From contig PHCC01000008.1 of assembly GCA_002842215.1 (NCBI GenBank), positions 62,001 through 126,000 of the forward strand: a stretch of 64,000 nucleotides of DNA. The letters are read 5' to 3'. The notes under the pieces were generated by a model. That model saw nothing but the letters and a program-made list of their open reading frames with translations. It searched no databases and had not been told where the DNA came from. Positions 1 to 9,547 of this stretch are shown here, in pieces (position 1 is the stretch's first letter; each line of letters begins with the position of its first letter). A program made the translations under genes and the position numbers. The stretch comes from Betaproteobacteria bacterium HGW-Betaproteobacteria-9. Its GTDB lineage: Bacteria; Pseudomonadota; Gammaproteobacteria; Burkholderiales; Burkholderiaceae_C.

Positions 1-611
1 TGCTCATCGGTGGCGTGATCGGCTCGATCTACGTCGGCGTGGCCACCGCCACCGAGGCGGCCGCCATCGGTGTGGTCGGCTCGCTGGTGCTGTCGGCGTA
101 CCAGAAGTCGCTCAACTGGCAGAACTTCAAGGATGCGCTGCTGGGCGCGACGCGCCTGTATTGCATGATGGCGCTGATCCTCGCCGGGGCGGCTTTCCTC
201 ACGCTGTCCATGGGCTACATCGGGCTGCCGCGCCACCTGGCCGAGTGGGTGGGTTCGCTGGGCCTGTCGCCGGGCCTGCTGTTGATCGCGCTGGCGCTGT
301 TCTTCATCCTGCTGGGCTGTTTCCTCGACGGCATTTCCATGATCGTGCTGACCATGGGCGTGCTGATCCCGACGGTGCAGGCCGCGGGCATCGACCTGAT
401 CTGGTTCGGCATCTTCGTCGTCATCGTGGTGGAGATGGCGCAGATCACGCCGCCGGTGGGTTTTAACCTGTTTGTGCTGCAGGGCATGACCAAACGTGAG
501 ATCAACTGGATCGCCAGCGTCTGCATGCCTTACTTCTTCCTCATGGTGCTGGCCGTGTGCCTCTTGTACTGGTTCCCCCAGATCGTGATGTGGCTGCCGG
601 GGAACATGTGA
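1..611 (+). CDS. TRAP transporter large permease subunit (DctM family), C-terminal part
   Basis: The gene is cut by the left edge, with coding frame from base 3. About 200 residues remain, and they are strongly hydrophobic with five to six membrane segments. Two stretches fit the DctM family: ATATEAAAIG near the start, and a region with EMAQITPPVGFNLFVLQGM about 50 residues before the end. DctM is the large membrane subunit of sodium-driven TRAP importers, which take up organic acids or amino acids delivered by a periplasmic binding protein. The gene converges on a D-amino-acid-dehydrogenase-like oxidase, so an amino or keto acid substrate is possible, but nothing in this fragment shows it. 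Confidence 0.88.
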   Translation, partial: LIGGVIGSIYVGVATATEAAAIGVVGSLVLSAYQKSLNWQNFKDALLGATRLYCMMALILAGAAFLTLSMGYIGLPRHLAEWVGSLGLSPGLLLIALALFFILLGCFLDGISMIVLTMGVLIPTVQAAGIDLIWFGIFVVIVVEMAQITPPVGFNLFVLQGMTKREINWIASVCMPYFFLMVLAVCLLYWFPQIVMWLPGNM

Positions 612-620
612 GCTGGCGCT

Positions 621-1889
621 TCAGGCCCGCAGGAATCGTTCGGGTCTGAACGGGCTCGAACCGATGCTGGTGGGCTCGCCCAGCATGAGTTGCGCCAGCA
701 ACTCGCCAGTCCCCGGTCCGGTCGAAAAACCGATGTGCTGGTGCCCCAGCGCCAGCCAGACGCCGGACTGACCCGGGCATTCCCCAACCATCGGGCGGCT
801 GTCGGGCAGGGTGGGGCGGCTACCCAACCAGTCGGGTTCAGCGGTGCGTTCGCCCAGCGCCAGCGCCTCGCGCGCGGCCCGCTCGGCGGCGTCCAGCTGC
901 GCCGGCCGAGGCGGCGCATGTTGTGCGTTCAGCTCCACCCCGGTGGTCAGTCGCAGCCCTTGCGCCATGGGCGCGAGCACGTAGCCGGCGGCGGTGTCGT
1001 ACACCGGCCGGTTGAGTGCCGCGCCATTCGCTGGCGTGAAGTGCCTGTGGTAGCCGCGCTCAAAGCCCATGGGCAGCTTCAGTCCGAACTGCTGTCGAAG
1101 GAAATCGCGCGACCACGGACCGAGCGCGATGACCACGTGATCGGCACGCAGGGCGCACCCATCGGACGTGCCGACGGACCAGCCACCGTTGTCTCGTTGC
1201 AGGTATGTGGCCTCGGTGGTTTGCAGCTGCCCGCCGAGTTCCACCAGCCACCGCGCATAGGCGCGCACCACCTCGCCTGGGCTGTCCACCGAGCTGGCGT
1301 CTTTCACCCACAGGGCCTTGCGGAAGATGGGCTGCAGATGCGGTTCCAGATCGTGCAGTTCGTGTGCGCCCAGCTCGGCAGTGGCCACCCCCAAGCGGGC
1401 CAGTGTCTCGCGTCCGAAAGCGCCCGACTGGAAGCCGGCTTCGCTGCGGTAGAGGAACAGCCAGCCCTCGTCGCGGAGGCGCTGCGCGACACCGGCCGCG
1501 TCCATCCACCGGCGGTGCATCTCACCCGAGTGCCGGATGAGGGCATCCAGCACGGTGGTGGTCTCGCGAAAGCTGCGCTCGCGCGCATGGGACAGGAACG
1601 ACAGACCCCAGCGCCATTGGCCCAGCATCGCCAGCGGGTCGTAGCGGAAACCCGGGCTGCGCCCGCGCAGCAGACCCGGCAACTGCGACCACAGCCGGGG
1701 GTGGTTGAACGGCATCAGGGAACTGCGCGCCAGCACACCGGCGTTGCCATGCGAGGTCGCAGCACCCGGGCCCAGCGGGTCGATCACGGTCACGTCCAGG
1801 CCGCGCTGGCGCAGCGAGAGCGCGCAACTGATGCCCACCATGCCGGCGCCCAGCACCACCACCTGTTGTCCAAGCCTTGCCTGCGTCAT
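621..1889 (-). CDS. FAD-dependent amino acid oxidase/dehydrogenase, DadA-like
   Basis: A 422-residue DAO-family flavoenzyme. The N-terminal Rossmann motif VVVLGAGMVGISCA binds the FAD ADP moiety, followed by an acidic strand end (VTVID) and the DadA-like stretch SHGNAGVLA. The C-terminal part (GHQHIGFSTGPGTGELLAQL) is typical of DadA-type enzymes. These oxidatively deaminate D-amino acids and feed electrons to the respiratory chain. It diverges from an Asp/Glu racemase-family gene 47 bp away and faces a TRAP permease, suggesting a small amino-acid uptake and catabolism locus. The exact substrate cannot be read from sequence; a proline- or hydroxyproline-directed oxidase is an alternative. Confidence 0.82.
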   Translation of the reverse strand: MTQARLGQQVVVLGAGMVGISCALSLRQRGLDVTVIDPLGPGAATSHGNAGVLARSSLMPFNHPRLWSQLPGLLRGRSPGFRYDPLAMLGQWRWGLSFLSHARERSFRETTTVLDALIRHSGEMHRRWMDAAGVAQRLRDEGWLFLYRSEAGFQSGAFGRETLARLGVATAELGAHELHDLEPHLQPIFRKALWVKDASSVDSPGEVVRAYARWLVELGGQLQTTEATYLQRDNGGWSVGTSDGCALRADHVVIALGPWSRDFLRQQFGLKLPMGFERGYHRHFTPANGAALNRPVYDTAAGYVLAPMAQGLRLTTGVELNAQHAPPRPAQLDAAERAAREALALGERTAEPDWLGSRPTLPDSRPMVGECPGQSGVWLALGHQHIGFSTGPGTGELLAQLMLGEPTSIGSSPFRPERFLRA

Positions 1890-1936
1890 GCTTTCATGTT
1901 CCCATCGTTGGTGTTTTCAACCCGCAGCTTATCGCC

Positions 1937-2620
1937 ATGAAGGACACGAAGACCGTCACCGAGGGATGCCTGGGCGTCATCATGCTGGACACCCGCTTCC
2001 CGCGCCCGCCGGGCGACATCGGCAGCCCGACGACCTGGGTGCGCGCCGGCATCCCGGTGCGCTTCGTCACCGTGCCGGGGGCTTCGGCCCGGCGCGTGGT
2101 GCAGGCGCAAGACCCGGCGCTGCTTGAACCCTTCGTGGAGGCCGCCCGTTCGCTGGCTGGTCAGGGCGCCAGGCTCATCACCACCAGTTGCGGCTTTCTG
2201 GCCGGCTGGCAGGCCGAATTGCAGGCGGCGGTGGACGTGCCCGTGATCACCTCCAGCCTGCTGCAATCTGCCCGGCTGCCGTCACCGGGCATCGTCACGT
2301 TCGACGCCGCTTCGTTGCACGCGGGATTGCTGCAGCGTGCGGGCGTACCGGCGGGCGCACCCGTGGAGGGCCTGAGGCCCGGTTGTGAACTGCAGTCGCG
2401 CATTCTGGCCGACGACACCTCGCTGGACCTTCGGCTGGCCTCGGACGATGTGGTGGAGGCGGCGATGCGCCTGGTGGCGAAGCATCCCGAGGTGCAACAC
2501 CTGGTGCTGGAGTGCACCAACATGCCGCCGTACCGGGCAGCCGTGGCCCAAGCCACCGGAAGACCGGTGCACGATCTGGAATCCTGGCTGCAGGAAATTT
2601 GGAGTGGGCAACACGTTTGA
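1937..2620 (+). CDS. Aspartate/glutamate racemase-family protein
   Basis: About 227 residues. Two cysteines sit in the places expected for the racemase catalytic pair: TTSCGF near residue 80, and VLECTNMPPY near residue 195. The N-terminal LGVIMLDTRFPRPPGDIGSP resembles a subgroup of the Asp/Glu/hydantoin racemase superfamily often found beside amino acid transporters. The ATG at 1937 is preferred because the longer frame would run into the divergent oxidase gene, which starts at 1889. Cofactor-independent racemases interconvert L and D amino acids, so pairing with a D-amino acid oxidase makes biochemical sense. Decarboxylases and maleate isomerases also have this fold. Confidence 0.78.
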   Translation: MKDTKTVTEGCLGVIMLDTRFPRPPGDIGSPTTWVRAGIPVRFVTVPGASARRVVQAQDPALLEPFVEAARSLAGQGARLITTSCGFLAGWQAELQAAVDVPVITSSLLQSARLPSPGIVTFDAASLHAGLLQRAGVPAGAPVEGLRPGCELQSRILADDTSLDLRLASDDVVEAAMRLVAKHPEVQHLVLECTNMPPYRAAVAQATGRPVHDLESWLQEIWSGQHV

Positions 2621-2646
2621 AGTGGAGGGAAAGCCCAACCCAGAAC

Positions 2647-2733
2647 GCCGCGGAACCGGCTCCGCCGGGCCGCCAGCGTTGCCCCCAGTGGGGGTGACGC
2701 GCCGCAGGCGCGGCGCGGGGGCGTCACAGTTCC
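2647..2733. repeat. Dispersed GC-rich palindromic repeat, family A copy 1
   Basis: The intergenic stretch between the racemase gene and lapB carries a structured element. Its core reads GTTGCCCCCAGTGGGGGTGA and is followed by a GCGCCGCAGGCGCGGCGC palindrome. Closely similar copies lie at about 63558-63636 in the same orientation and 44327-44397 inverted. It slightly overlaps the end of lapB. It probably acts as a REP-like repeat or a transcript-end structure, though there is no T run. Confidence 0.6.
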
Positions 2734-3869
2734 TCTACGCGCCGTGCCGGGTAGCTGTCCCAGCTCTGGCAGCCCGGGCAGTGCCAGAAGTGCTGGCGGG
2801 CCTCGAAGCCACACGCGGCACAGCGGTAACGTTTGAGCGGGTTGCTGGCCTGCTCCAGAGCACTCTGCACCTGCTTCTGTGCGCGCGGGTCCGACAGGGT
2901 TTCGCCAGCCAGCCACTGGGTGGCCACCACCAGCGAGGGCTCGCGCTCCAGGTGGTTGAGGTAGCGTGCGCGGGCGCTCTCGGCATCGGGGCTCAGGCGG
3001 GCCAGGGCCTCGGTCACATCGAGCGAGGGTCCCCGTTCGTGGGCGGCCTGCAGCAGCACCAGAATTTCGGCCTGTCGCCCGGTTTGCTGCGCCAGTTCCA
3101 CGAGCGCATGGGCTGCCAGCGGCAGGCCTTGCGGCGCCTGTTGCGCCAGCTGTTTCAAGGCGGCCAGGGCAGCGGCTGCATCGCCTTGCTGGGCTTTGAG
3201 CGCAGAGAGCGCCATCCAGCCCCGCGGTAACTGGGGTGCGTGCTGCACCGCGTCGCCCAGCAGGCGCTGTGCCAGCGCGGTGTCACCATTCTTCTGGGCC
3301 AGTTCGGCCTCTTCGCACTGGTAGTGCGCCAGCCGGGTGGTGAAGCTGCCCTGTTCGGCCGCTTCGAGGCGCTGCGCGACGGCCTGGGCCTGGCGCCAGT
3401 CGCGCGAGCGCTCGTAGATGGCCAGCAGCGCCAGCAAGGCTTCGCCTTCGAAGGCCGAGCCTTCGAGCTTGTGCAAAGCGGCCTCGGCGCGGTCGAGCAA
3501 GCCGGCCTTGAGGAAGTCCAGCGCCAAGGCGTGCTGGGCGCGGTCCCGGTCCTTGCGGTTGATGTCGGCGCGACCCAGCAGGTGTTCGTGCACGCGCACG
3601 GCGCGGTCGTAGTCGCCCCGACGGCGAAAGAGATTGCCCAAGGCAAAGTGCAGTTCAGCCGTGTCGGGGTCGCCCTGCACGGCTTCGATGAAGGCGTCGA
3701 TGGCCTGGTCCTGCTGCTCGTTGAGCAGGTGGTTCAGGCCCCGGAAGTAGGCTTTGGGCGTCTGGCGGCTCTCAATGCGCCACTGCCGCAGATCGAGTCT
3801 TGAGGCGACCCAGCCGAGTGCAAACGCGATGGGCAGGCCCCAGAGGAGCCAGGTGAGATCAAGATCCAT
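2724..3869 (-). CDS. lapB: Lipopolysaccharide assembly protein B (TPR plus rubredoxin-type metal domain)
   Basis: A 381-residue protein. One N-terminal membrane anchor (residues 5-22) is followed by a long run of TPR helices. The C terminus carries two CxxC pairs (CAACGF and CPGCQSW) forming a rubredoxin-like zinc/iron knuckle. This is the LapB/YciM architecture and the usual length is about 390. LapB works with FtsH to set LpxC levels and so balances LPS and phospholipid synthesis at the inner membrane. It lies 6 bp downstream of lapA in the conserved rpsA-ihfB-lapA-lapB order. Confidence 0.93.
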   Translation of the reverse strand: MDLDLTWLLWGLPIAFALGWVASRLDLRQWRIESRQTPKAYFRGLNHLLNEQQDQAIDAFIEAVQGDPDTAELHFALGNLFRRRGDYDRAVRVHEHLLGRADINRKDRDRAQHALALDFLKAGLLDRAEAALHKLEGSAFEGEALLALLAIYERSRDWRQAQAVAQRLEAAEQGSFTTRLAHYQCEEAELAQKNGDTALAQRLLGDAVQHAPQLPRGWMALSALKAQQGDAAAALAALKQLAQQAPQGLPLAAHALVELAQQTGRQAEILVLLQAAHERGPSLDVTEALARLSPDAESARARYLNHLEREPSLVVATQWLAGETLSDPRAQKQVQSALEQASNPLKRYRCAACGFEARQHFWHCPGCQSWDSYPARRVEEL

Positions 3870-3875
3870 GTCGCG

Positions 3876-4157
3876 TTACGGAGCGGGTGGCGTGAGGGTG
3901 TCAGCACCAGCATCTGACGCGCTTAACCGGGACGTGGCCGGTTGGCGCGCGCGCCTTGCGCGCAGCCACAGCGGCAACATCACGAGCACGCCCAGGCTGA
4001 CACCCAGCAGCAGGGCGATGAACAGCACCAGCACCAGCGGAGCCTGCCACTGGGCGCCAAAGAACAGGTGCAGCGTGACCGCGTCCTGGTTGTTCAGCGC
4101 GAAAGCGAAAAGCACAAAAAAAATGGCTGCATTGAGCAGCCACATCAGGTATTTCAA
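3876..4157 (-). CDS. lapA: Lipopolysaccharide assembly protein A domain protein
   Basis: A 93-residue small inner-membrane protein with two hydrophobic segments (residues 4-20 and 39-63). The first is followed by the family motif FALNNQDAVTLHLF, and the tail is rich in arginine. Size, topology and position directly before lapB match LapA (YciS, DUF1049). It cooperates with LapB in regulating LPS synthesis. The gene is read from the rpsA-ihfB direction. Confidence 0.9.
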   Translation of the reverse strand: MKYLMWLLNAAIFFVLFAFALNNQDAVTLHLFFGAQWQAPLVLVLFIALLLGVSLGVLVMLPLWLRARRARQPATSRLSASDAGADTLTPPAP

Positions 4158-4203
4158 ATCATCCCCTCTGTGGTGGGACGATTGTAGCGATCCAGTCTTT
4201 CGA

Positions 4204-4524
4204 TCAGTCCGCCTTTTTCTGTTCTCGACCCAGGATCTCGGCGGTCTTCGCGTCCACCTGTTCGCGCAGGGCCTTGCCTGGCTTGAAGTGCGGAACGCGC
4301 TTCTCCGGAATCATGACGCTCTCGCCCGAACGCGGGTTGCGTCCGATGCGGGGTGAGCGGCGATTGACGGAGAAACTGCCGAAGCCCCGGATTTCAATCC
4401 GGTGCCCTTTGACCAGGGCGTCGCCCATCGCATCGAGGATCGCTTTGACGGCGAACTCGGCGTCGCGTTGGGTGAGCTGGCCAAAACGGCCGGCCAGTGC
4501 TTCAACGAGGTCGCTACGGGTCAT
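4204..4524 (-). CDS. ihfB: Integration host factor beta subunit
   Basis: A 106-residue HU/IHF fold protein starting [14 protein letters not shown]. It carries the DNA-arm region [20 protein letters not shown], and RNPRSGE with the following proline is the DNA-bending tip. IHF bends DNA sharply at specific sites and assists recombination and sigma-54 activation; both occur in this window, in the integrated element and at the glnA promoter. The gene lies 77 bp downstream of rpsA, its usual neighbour. Confidence 0.95.
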   Translation of the reverse strand: MTRSDLVEALAGRFGQLTQRDAEFAVKAILDAMGDALVKGHRIEIRGFGSFSVNRRSPRIGRNPRSGESVMIPEKRVPHFKPGKALREQVDAKTAEILGREQKKAD

Positions 4525-4601
4525 GTCTGGGAAAGGGCTTGGTCAGGCTGACGGGCTGGTCCGGGCAGGTGCTGTGACGCACCCGCCCGGATTCAGTCGG
4601 C

Positions 4602-6284
4602 TCAGTTGTTGTTGTCGAGCTTGGCGCGCAGCAGGGCGCCCAGGCTGGTGGTGCCGGCGTTTTCGCGGGCCGATTGCTGGCTCAGGGACTGCATGGCTTC
4701 GTTCTGGTCCGCCATGTCCTTGGCCTTGATCGACAGCTGGATGTTGCGGGTCTTGCGATCCACGTTCATCACCACGGTGGTCACTTCGTCGCCTTCTTTC
4801 AGCACGTTGCGCGCATCTTCCACGCGGTCACGGCTGATTTCGGAGGCGCGCAGGTAGCCCAGCACGTCTTCGCCCAGATCGATCTCGGCGCCCTTGGCGT
4901 CAACCGTCTTGACCTTGCCGGTCACCACGGAACCCTTGTCGTTCACCGACACGAAGGTGGTGAATGGGTCGCCGTCGAGCTGCTTGATGCCCAGGGAGAT
5001 GCGCTCGCGCTCGACGTCGATGGCCAGCACGATGGCTTCGACTTCCTGGCCCTTCTTGAAGTTGCGCACGGCGGCTTCGCCGGTTTCGTTCCAGGACAGG
5101 TCGGACAGGTGCACCAGACCGTCGATGCCGGCGGCCAGACCCACGAACACGCCGAAGTCGGTGATCGACTTGATCGGGCCCTTGACGCGGTCACCGCGCT
5201 TGGTGCCTTCAGCGAACTCGTGCCAGGGGTTGGCGCGGCACTGCTTCATGCCCAGGGAGATGCGGCGCTTGTCTTCGTCGATGTCGAGCACCATGACTTC
5301 GACTTCGTCGCCCAGCGACACCAGCTTGGACGGGGCCACGTTCTTGTTGGTCCAGTCCATTTCGGACACGTGCACCAGACCTTCGATGCCTGGCTCCAGT
5401 TCAACGAACGCGCCGTAGTCGGCGATGTTGGTGATCTTGCCGAACATGCGGGTGCTTTGCGGGTAGCGGCGCGCAACGCCCATCCAGGGGTCGTCGCCCA
5501 TCTGCTTCAGACCCAGGGAAACGCGGTGCTTCTCGGTGTCGAACTTCAGGATCTTGGCGGTGATTTCCTGGCCAGCCGTCACCACTTCGCTCGGGTGACG
5601 GACACGGCGCCAGGCCATGTCGGTGATGTGCAGCAGGCCGTCGATACCGCCCAGGTCCACGAACGCACCGTATTCGGTGATGTTCTTGACCACGCCGTTG
5701 ACGATGGCGCCTTCTTTCAGCGTGTCCATCAGCTTGGCGCGCTCTTCGCCCATGGAGGCTTCCACCACGGCGCGGCGGCTCAGCACCACGTTGTTGCGCT
5801 TGCGGTCGAGCTTGATGACCTTGAATTCCAGGGTCTTGTTTTCGTAAGGCGTGAGGTCCTTGGTCGGACGGCTGTCGACCAGCGAGCCGGGCAGGAAGGC
5901 GCTGATGCCGTTGACCATGACCTTGAGGCCGCCCTTGACCTTGCTGGAGGTCGTGCCGGTGACGAATTCGCCCGACTCGAGCGCTTTTTCCAGCGACATC
6001 CACGAAGCCAGGCGCTTGGCCTTGTCGCGCGACAGCAGGGTGTCGCCGAAGCCGTTTTCGACGGAGTCGATGGCAACCGACACGAAGTCGCCCACCTGGA
6101 CTTCGAGTTCGCCCAGATCGTTCTTGAATTCGGCGAGCGGAACGTAGGCTTCGGACTTGAGGCCAGCGTTGACCACCACATGGCTGTGTTCGATGCGAAC
6201 GACTTCAGCGGTGATGACTTCGCCCGAGCGCATTTCAGCGCGTTTCAGGGATTCTTCGAACAGGGCGGCAAAAGATTCAGACAT
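4602..6284 (-). CDS. rpsA: 30S ribosomal protein S1
   Basis: A 560-residue protein made of six S1 RNA-binding domains. The repeated signature is an F/YGAFV- or FGVFV-type strand followed by GLVHVSEM or GLLHITDM. S1 recruits mRNA to the 30S subunit. The start at [11 protein letters not shown] is chosen over the ATG 18 bases upstream because a good ribosome site (TAGGAA) lies just before it, and homologues begin with MSES. The gene follows the aroA-cmk fusion, reproducing the cmk-rpsA linkage of proteobacteria. Confidence 0.97.
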   Translation of the reverse strand: MSESFAALFEESLKRAEMRSGEVITAEVVRIEHSHVVVNAGLKSEAYVPLAEFKNDLGELEVQVGDFVSVAIDSVENGFGDTLLSRDKAKRLASWMSLEKALESGEFVTGTTSSKVKGGLKVMVNGISAFLPGSLVDSRPTKDLTPYENKTLEFKVIKLDRKRNNVVLSRRAVVEASMGEERAKLMDTLKEGAIVNGVVKNITEYGAFVDLGGIDGLLHITDMAWRRVRHPSEVVTAGQEITAKILKFDTEKHRVSLGLKQMGDDPWMGVARRYPQSTRMFGKITNIADYGAFVELEPGIEGLVHVSEMDWTNKNVAPSKLVSLGDEVEVMVLDIDEDKRRISLGMKQCRANPWHEFAEGTKRGDRVKGPIKSITDFGVFVGLAAGIDGLVHLSDLSWNETGEAAVRNFKKGQEVEAIVLAIDVERERISLGIKQLDGDPFTTFVSVNDKGSVVTGKVKTVDAKGAEIDLGEDVLGYLRASEISRDRVEDARNVLKEGDEVTTVVMNVDRKTRNIQLSIKAKDMADQNEAMQSLSQQSARENAGTTSLGALLRAKLDNNN

Positions 6285-6466
6285 TGAATTTCCTAGAGCC
6301 ACTCAGCGTCGGCGCAGCAACCACGGTGAGGTGGCTGGAACGGGTAACGACGGTTGGGCGGCGTTGACATTGCGGTGCGTGACACCGCGGGGTTAAGTGA
6401 AAGAACCGTCGGGCCTGCGGGCTGAGAACGCCCGGCTGTGCCGTCTGGGCTATCAAGGCGGTGTTT

Positions 6467-8566
6467 TCAGGTTTCCGAGAACACCGTTTTGCCTTGCCAC
6501 CAGTTCAGGACTTGCTGTACCGATTGCTCGATACCCAGTTCGGAGTTGTCCAGCAACAAAGCATCTTCAGCGGGCTTGAGCGGCGCGTGGGCACGGGACG
6601 AGTCCCGGTGATCGCGCATTTTCAGGTCTGCCAAGAGACTGTCAATATTAGCAGCAATTCCCTTTGAAATCAACTGCTTATGCCGCCGTTGTGCGCGCTG
6701 CTCGGCGCTGGCGGTGAGATACACCTTCAGCGGTGCGTCGGGAAAGATCACCGTGCCCATGTCGCGACCGTCGGCCACCAGGCCGGGCAGGCGCCTGAAG
6801 CTCAACTGCAGCGCATGTAGGGCAGACCGCACGGCCAGGTGCTGCGACACCCGGGATGCCATGCCGCCGGTGGATTCCAGGCGCAGGGGGTCGGTGATGT
6901 CGCGGCCACCCAGAAACACCTTGTGATCGCGGAAGGCCAGTGGCAGCTGCGCGGCCAGGCGGGCCAGGGAAGGTTCGTCGTCCAGATCAATGCCCGCATC
7001 CTGCGCTGCCAGTGCGGTGGCGCGGTACAGCGCGCCGGAGTCGAGCAACTGGTAGCCCAGGCGCTGCGCCACTTCGGAGGCCAGCGTGCCCTTGCCCGAA
7101 GCGGTGGGGCCGTCGATGCAGATCACGGGAATGGTCTGGGCCGGGGTTTCGCAGACGCAGAACAGGGTCTCGAAATAGTCCGGAAAGGTCTTGGCCACGC
7201 ACTTTGGGTCTTCGATGCGCACCGGCAGTCTGGCGGGGTTGAACGCCGCCAGCGAGAAGCACATGGCCACGCGGTGGTCGTCGTAGGTATGAATGGACCC
7301 GGTTGTCCAGGTGCTGGGCGGCGTGATGCGGATGAAGTCGGCCCCTTCTTCGACCTCGGCGCCGAACTTGCGGCATTCGGTCGCCATGGCCGCGATGCGG
7401 TCGGTTTCCTTCACGCGCCAGCTGGCGATGTTGCGCAACGTGGTGGCGCCGTCGGCGTACAGCGCCATCACGGCCAGGGTCATGGCCGCATCGGGGATGT
7501 GGTTGCAGTCGAGATCGATGGCCTTGAGGGGCCAGGCGCCGCGCCGGATGTGCAGGCGGTTGGCTTCGCCGGAGATGTCTGCGCCCATGAGGCGGGCGGC
7601 TTCGACGAAGCGGATGTCTCCCTGGATGGAGGAGAGACCCACGCCTTCGATGGTGATGCCATCGCTGCCGGGTGTCGGCGATGCCAGCGCACCCAGGGCG
7701 ATGAAATAGCTGGCCGACGACGCATCGCCTTCAACCGGAATACGCCCGGGTGAGGTGTAGCGGCAGCCGGCAGGGATGGTGAAGCGTTGCCAGCCATCGC
7801 GCCGCACCGACACGCCGAAGCGTTCGAGCAGGTTGAGCGTGATCTCGATGTACGGGCGCGAGATCAGCTCGCCCACCACCTCGATCACGATGTCCCGTCC
7901 CGTCGCCAGGCCGCCCCAAGACGGGACAGCCCCCTCGGGGGGCAGCGAGGACACACCAGTGCCGAGCGTGGGGGCATGGTTCGTGGCGACCAGTGGCAGC
8001 GCCAGAAGCAGGGCCGTGAGGAACTGGCTGGACACGTCGCCGCGCACGCGGATCGGCTGGTCGAGCGCCAGCGTCTGAGGGGTTCCGTTGCCCAGCCGAA
8101 GCGGTGGGTAGCCCTCCTGGCCCAGGCAGTCCACCGGGCAGCCGAGCTGGCGCAGCGCATCCACGAGGTCGCCAATGGGGCGCTCGTGCATGCGGGCGAT
8201 GCCGCTGAGTTCAAACGCACCGCCGTGCACGCTGGCCAGCAGCGCCAGCGCGGCGGTCAGGGGGCGCATGGCTGTGCCGGCGTTGCCCAGAAAAAGTTGC
8301 GCCTGCTTCACGGGCAGGGCACCACCGAGCCCATGCACCCGCAGGGCGCCATCGGCCTGGGGTTCGATGCGGCAGCCGAGCTGGGCCAGTGCGGCCAGCA
8401 TCACCCGGGTGTCGTCCGAATCCAGCAGATCGGCGATGTCGGTGTACCCGACACTCAGGGCCGCGAGCAGCAGCACGCGGTTGGAGATGCTCTTGGAGCC
8501 GGGCAGGCGCACGGTCCCGCCTGCGCTGCGCAAGGGGGGGACGTCAAGGTGGTCGATGGCGTACAT
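6467..8566 (-). CDS. aroA-cmk: Fused EPSP synthase (AroA) and cytidylate kinase (Cmk)
   Basis: A 699-residue fusion. Residues 1 to about 475 are 5-enolpyruvylshikimate-3-phosphate synthase ([10 protein letters not shown] near the N terminus; RVKETDR and [13 protein letters not shown] near its end), the sixth shikimate pathway step. From about residue 480 comes cytidylate kinase, with P-loop GPTASGKGT and SGALYRA. Separate E. coli proteins total about 654 residues. Much of the excess is an insertion at about residues 194-219 ([17 protein letters not shown] and following), encoded by a palindromic repeat also found downstream of thyA. The insert falls in the loop before the [11 protein letters not shown] strand, so the enzyme is probably still functional. 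The tyrA gene is 52 bp upstream. Confidence 0.93.
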   Translation of the reverse strand: MYAIDHLDVPPLRSAGGTVRLPGSKSISNRVLLLAALSVGYTDIADLLDSDDTRVMLAALAQLGCRIEPQADGALRVHGLGGALPVKQAQLFLGNAGTAMRPLTAALALLASVHGGAFELSGIARMHERPIGDLVDALRQLGCPVDCLGQEGYPPLRLGNGTPQTLALDQPIRVRGDVSSQFLTALLLALPLVATNHAPTLGTGVSSLPPEGAVPSWGGLATGRDIVIEVVGELISRPYIEITLNLLERFGVSVRRDGWQRFTIPAGCRYTSPGRIPVEGDASSASYFIALGALASPTPGSDGITIEGVGLSSIQGDIRFVEAARLMGADISGEANRLHIRRGAWPLKAIDLDCNHIPDAAMTLAVMALYADGATTLRNIASWRVKETDRIAAMATECRKFGAEVEEGADFIRITPPSTWTTGSIHTYDDHRVAMCFSLAAFNPARLPVRIEDPKCVAKTFPDYFETLFCVCETPAQTIPVICIDGPTASGKGTLASEVAQRLGYQLLDSGALYRATALAAQDAGIDLDDEPSLARLAAQLPLAFRDHKVFLGGRDITDPLRLESTGGMASRVSQHLAVRSALHALQLSFRRLPGLVADGRDMGTVIFPDAPLKVYLTASAEQRAQRRHKQLISKGIAANIDSLLADLKMRDHRDSSRAHAPLKPAEDALLLDNSELGIEQSVQQVLNWWQGKTVFSET
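7910..7977. repeat. Family B palindromic repeat inserted in frame within aroA
   Basis: The element shares the 19-base core GCCCCCTCGGGGGGCAGCG (7929-7947) and, after exactly 18 bases, AGCGTGGGGGC (7965-7975) with the intergenic copy at 51191-51262. The flanking CCGCCCCAAG/CCGCCTCAAG also match. Here it keeps the aroA reading frame open and adds roughly 25-29 residues. Confidence 0.75.
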
Positions 8567-8618
8567 GATCGAAGTGGGCGAACGGCGGGCACCGCCGATC
8601 GTGATCGGCGAAACGCGC

Positions 8619-9497
8619 TCAGTTTTGCGGTTTGATGGCGTTCATGCGCCAGTGTGCGCGCGAGCTGCTGGCCTGTTCAATCAGCGATTCAAGCGCATCC
8701 GGGTTGCCAGCGCTGATGGCGTTTTCAAAGGCGTGCAAGGCGCGCTGGAAATGCCGGGACTGGGCGATCAACTCCTCGCGATTGGAGGTGAGGATGTCGC
8801 GCCAGACGCTGGGATCACTTGCGGCTATGCGGGTGAAATCACGGAAACCCGGTCCGGCCAGCGACAGGAACTGTTTCGCCTGGGCCTGGCCGGTGATCGC
8901 GTTCATGAGCGCAAACGCGATCAGGTGCGGCAGGTGGCTGACCGCCGCGTACGCTGCGTCGTGGGCTTCGGGTGACATCTGTTGAACGTGGCAGCCCAGC
9001 GCCGTCCAGACCTGTTGGGCCTTGGCGATCTGTGCCGTCAAGGTGCGTTCGATCGGCGTCAGGATGACCTGCCGCCCGGTGTAGAGCTCGGCGTCGGCAT
9101 GTTCCACTCCTGAGAGCTCTTTGCCCGCGATCGGGTGCGCGGGCACGAACACGCCGACCTGGTCTTTCAGCACGCGGCGCGCGGCGTCGATCACCTCGCG
9201 TTTGGTGGAGCCCACGTCCATGACGAGGGTGTTGTTGGTCAACAGGTGCCGGATGGCCTTGAAGGTGGCCTCTGAAGCCGATACGGGCACGGCCAGCAGC
9301 ACGAGGTCGGCACCGGACACCGCCAGCAGGGCGGACGGCGCTTCCACGTCGATCACGCCCATCTGGCGCGCGCGCTCGGTGGTGGACGGCGACTTGCTGT
9401 AGCCCACGACGCGTTTGACGAGACCGGCTTTCTTGAGGGCGAGGGCGAAAGACCCACCCATCAGGCCGCAGCCGATCAGCCCGAGTTGTTCAAACAT
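8619..9497 (-). CDS. tyrA: Prephenate dehydrogenase
   Basis: A 292-residue NAD(P)-dependent TyrA without a fused chorismate mutase. The N-terminal nucleotide motif is [17 protein letters not shown]. Downstream are VGSTKREV and PAHPIAGKE, the arogenate/prephenate-binding signatures, and a helical C-terminal half with [10 protein letters not shown]. It converts prephenate to 4-hydroxyphenylpyruvate for tyrosine synthesis. It sits between pheA and aroA-cmk on the minus strand, so prephenate-using enzymes and the shikimate step are co-transcribed. Confidence 0.94.
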   Translation of the reverse strand: MFEQLGLIGCGLMGGSFALALKKAGLVKRVVGYSKSPSTTERARQMGVIDVEAPSALLAVSGADLVLLAVPVSASEATFKAIRHLLTNNTLVMDVGSTKREVIDAARRVLKDQVGVFVPAHPIAGKELSGVEHADAELYTGRQVILTPIERTLTAQIAKAQQVWTALGCHVQQMSPEAHDAAYAAVSHLPHLIAFALMNAITGQAQAKQFLSLAGPGFRDFTRIAASDPSVWRDILTSNREELIAQSRHFQRALHAFENAISAGNPDALESLIEQASSSRAHWRMNAIKPQN

Positions 9498-9547
9498 GCA
9501 GACCCCTGGAGAACCCCATTGAACCCGTTGGAACGAGGTGTTGCATC

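Noticed and set aside
4674..6287. 537-residue open frame opposite rpsA
   Set aside because: Antisense to a certain gene. Its composition (His, Asp, Gly, Val rich) is what high-GC codon bias produces in the complementary frame; no family features.
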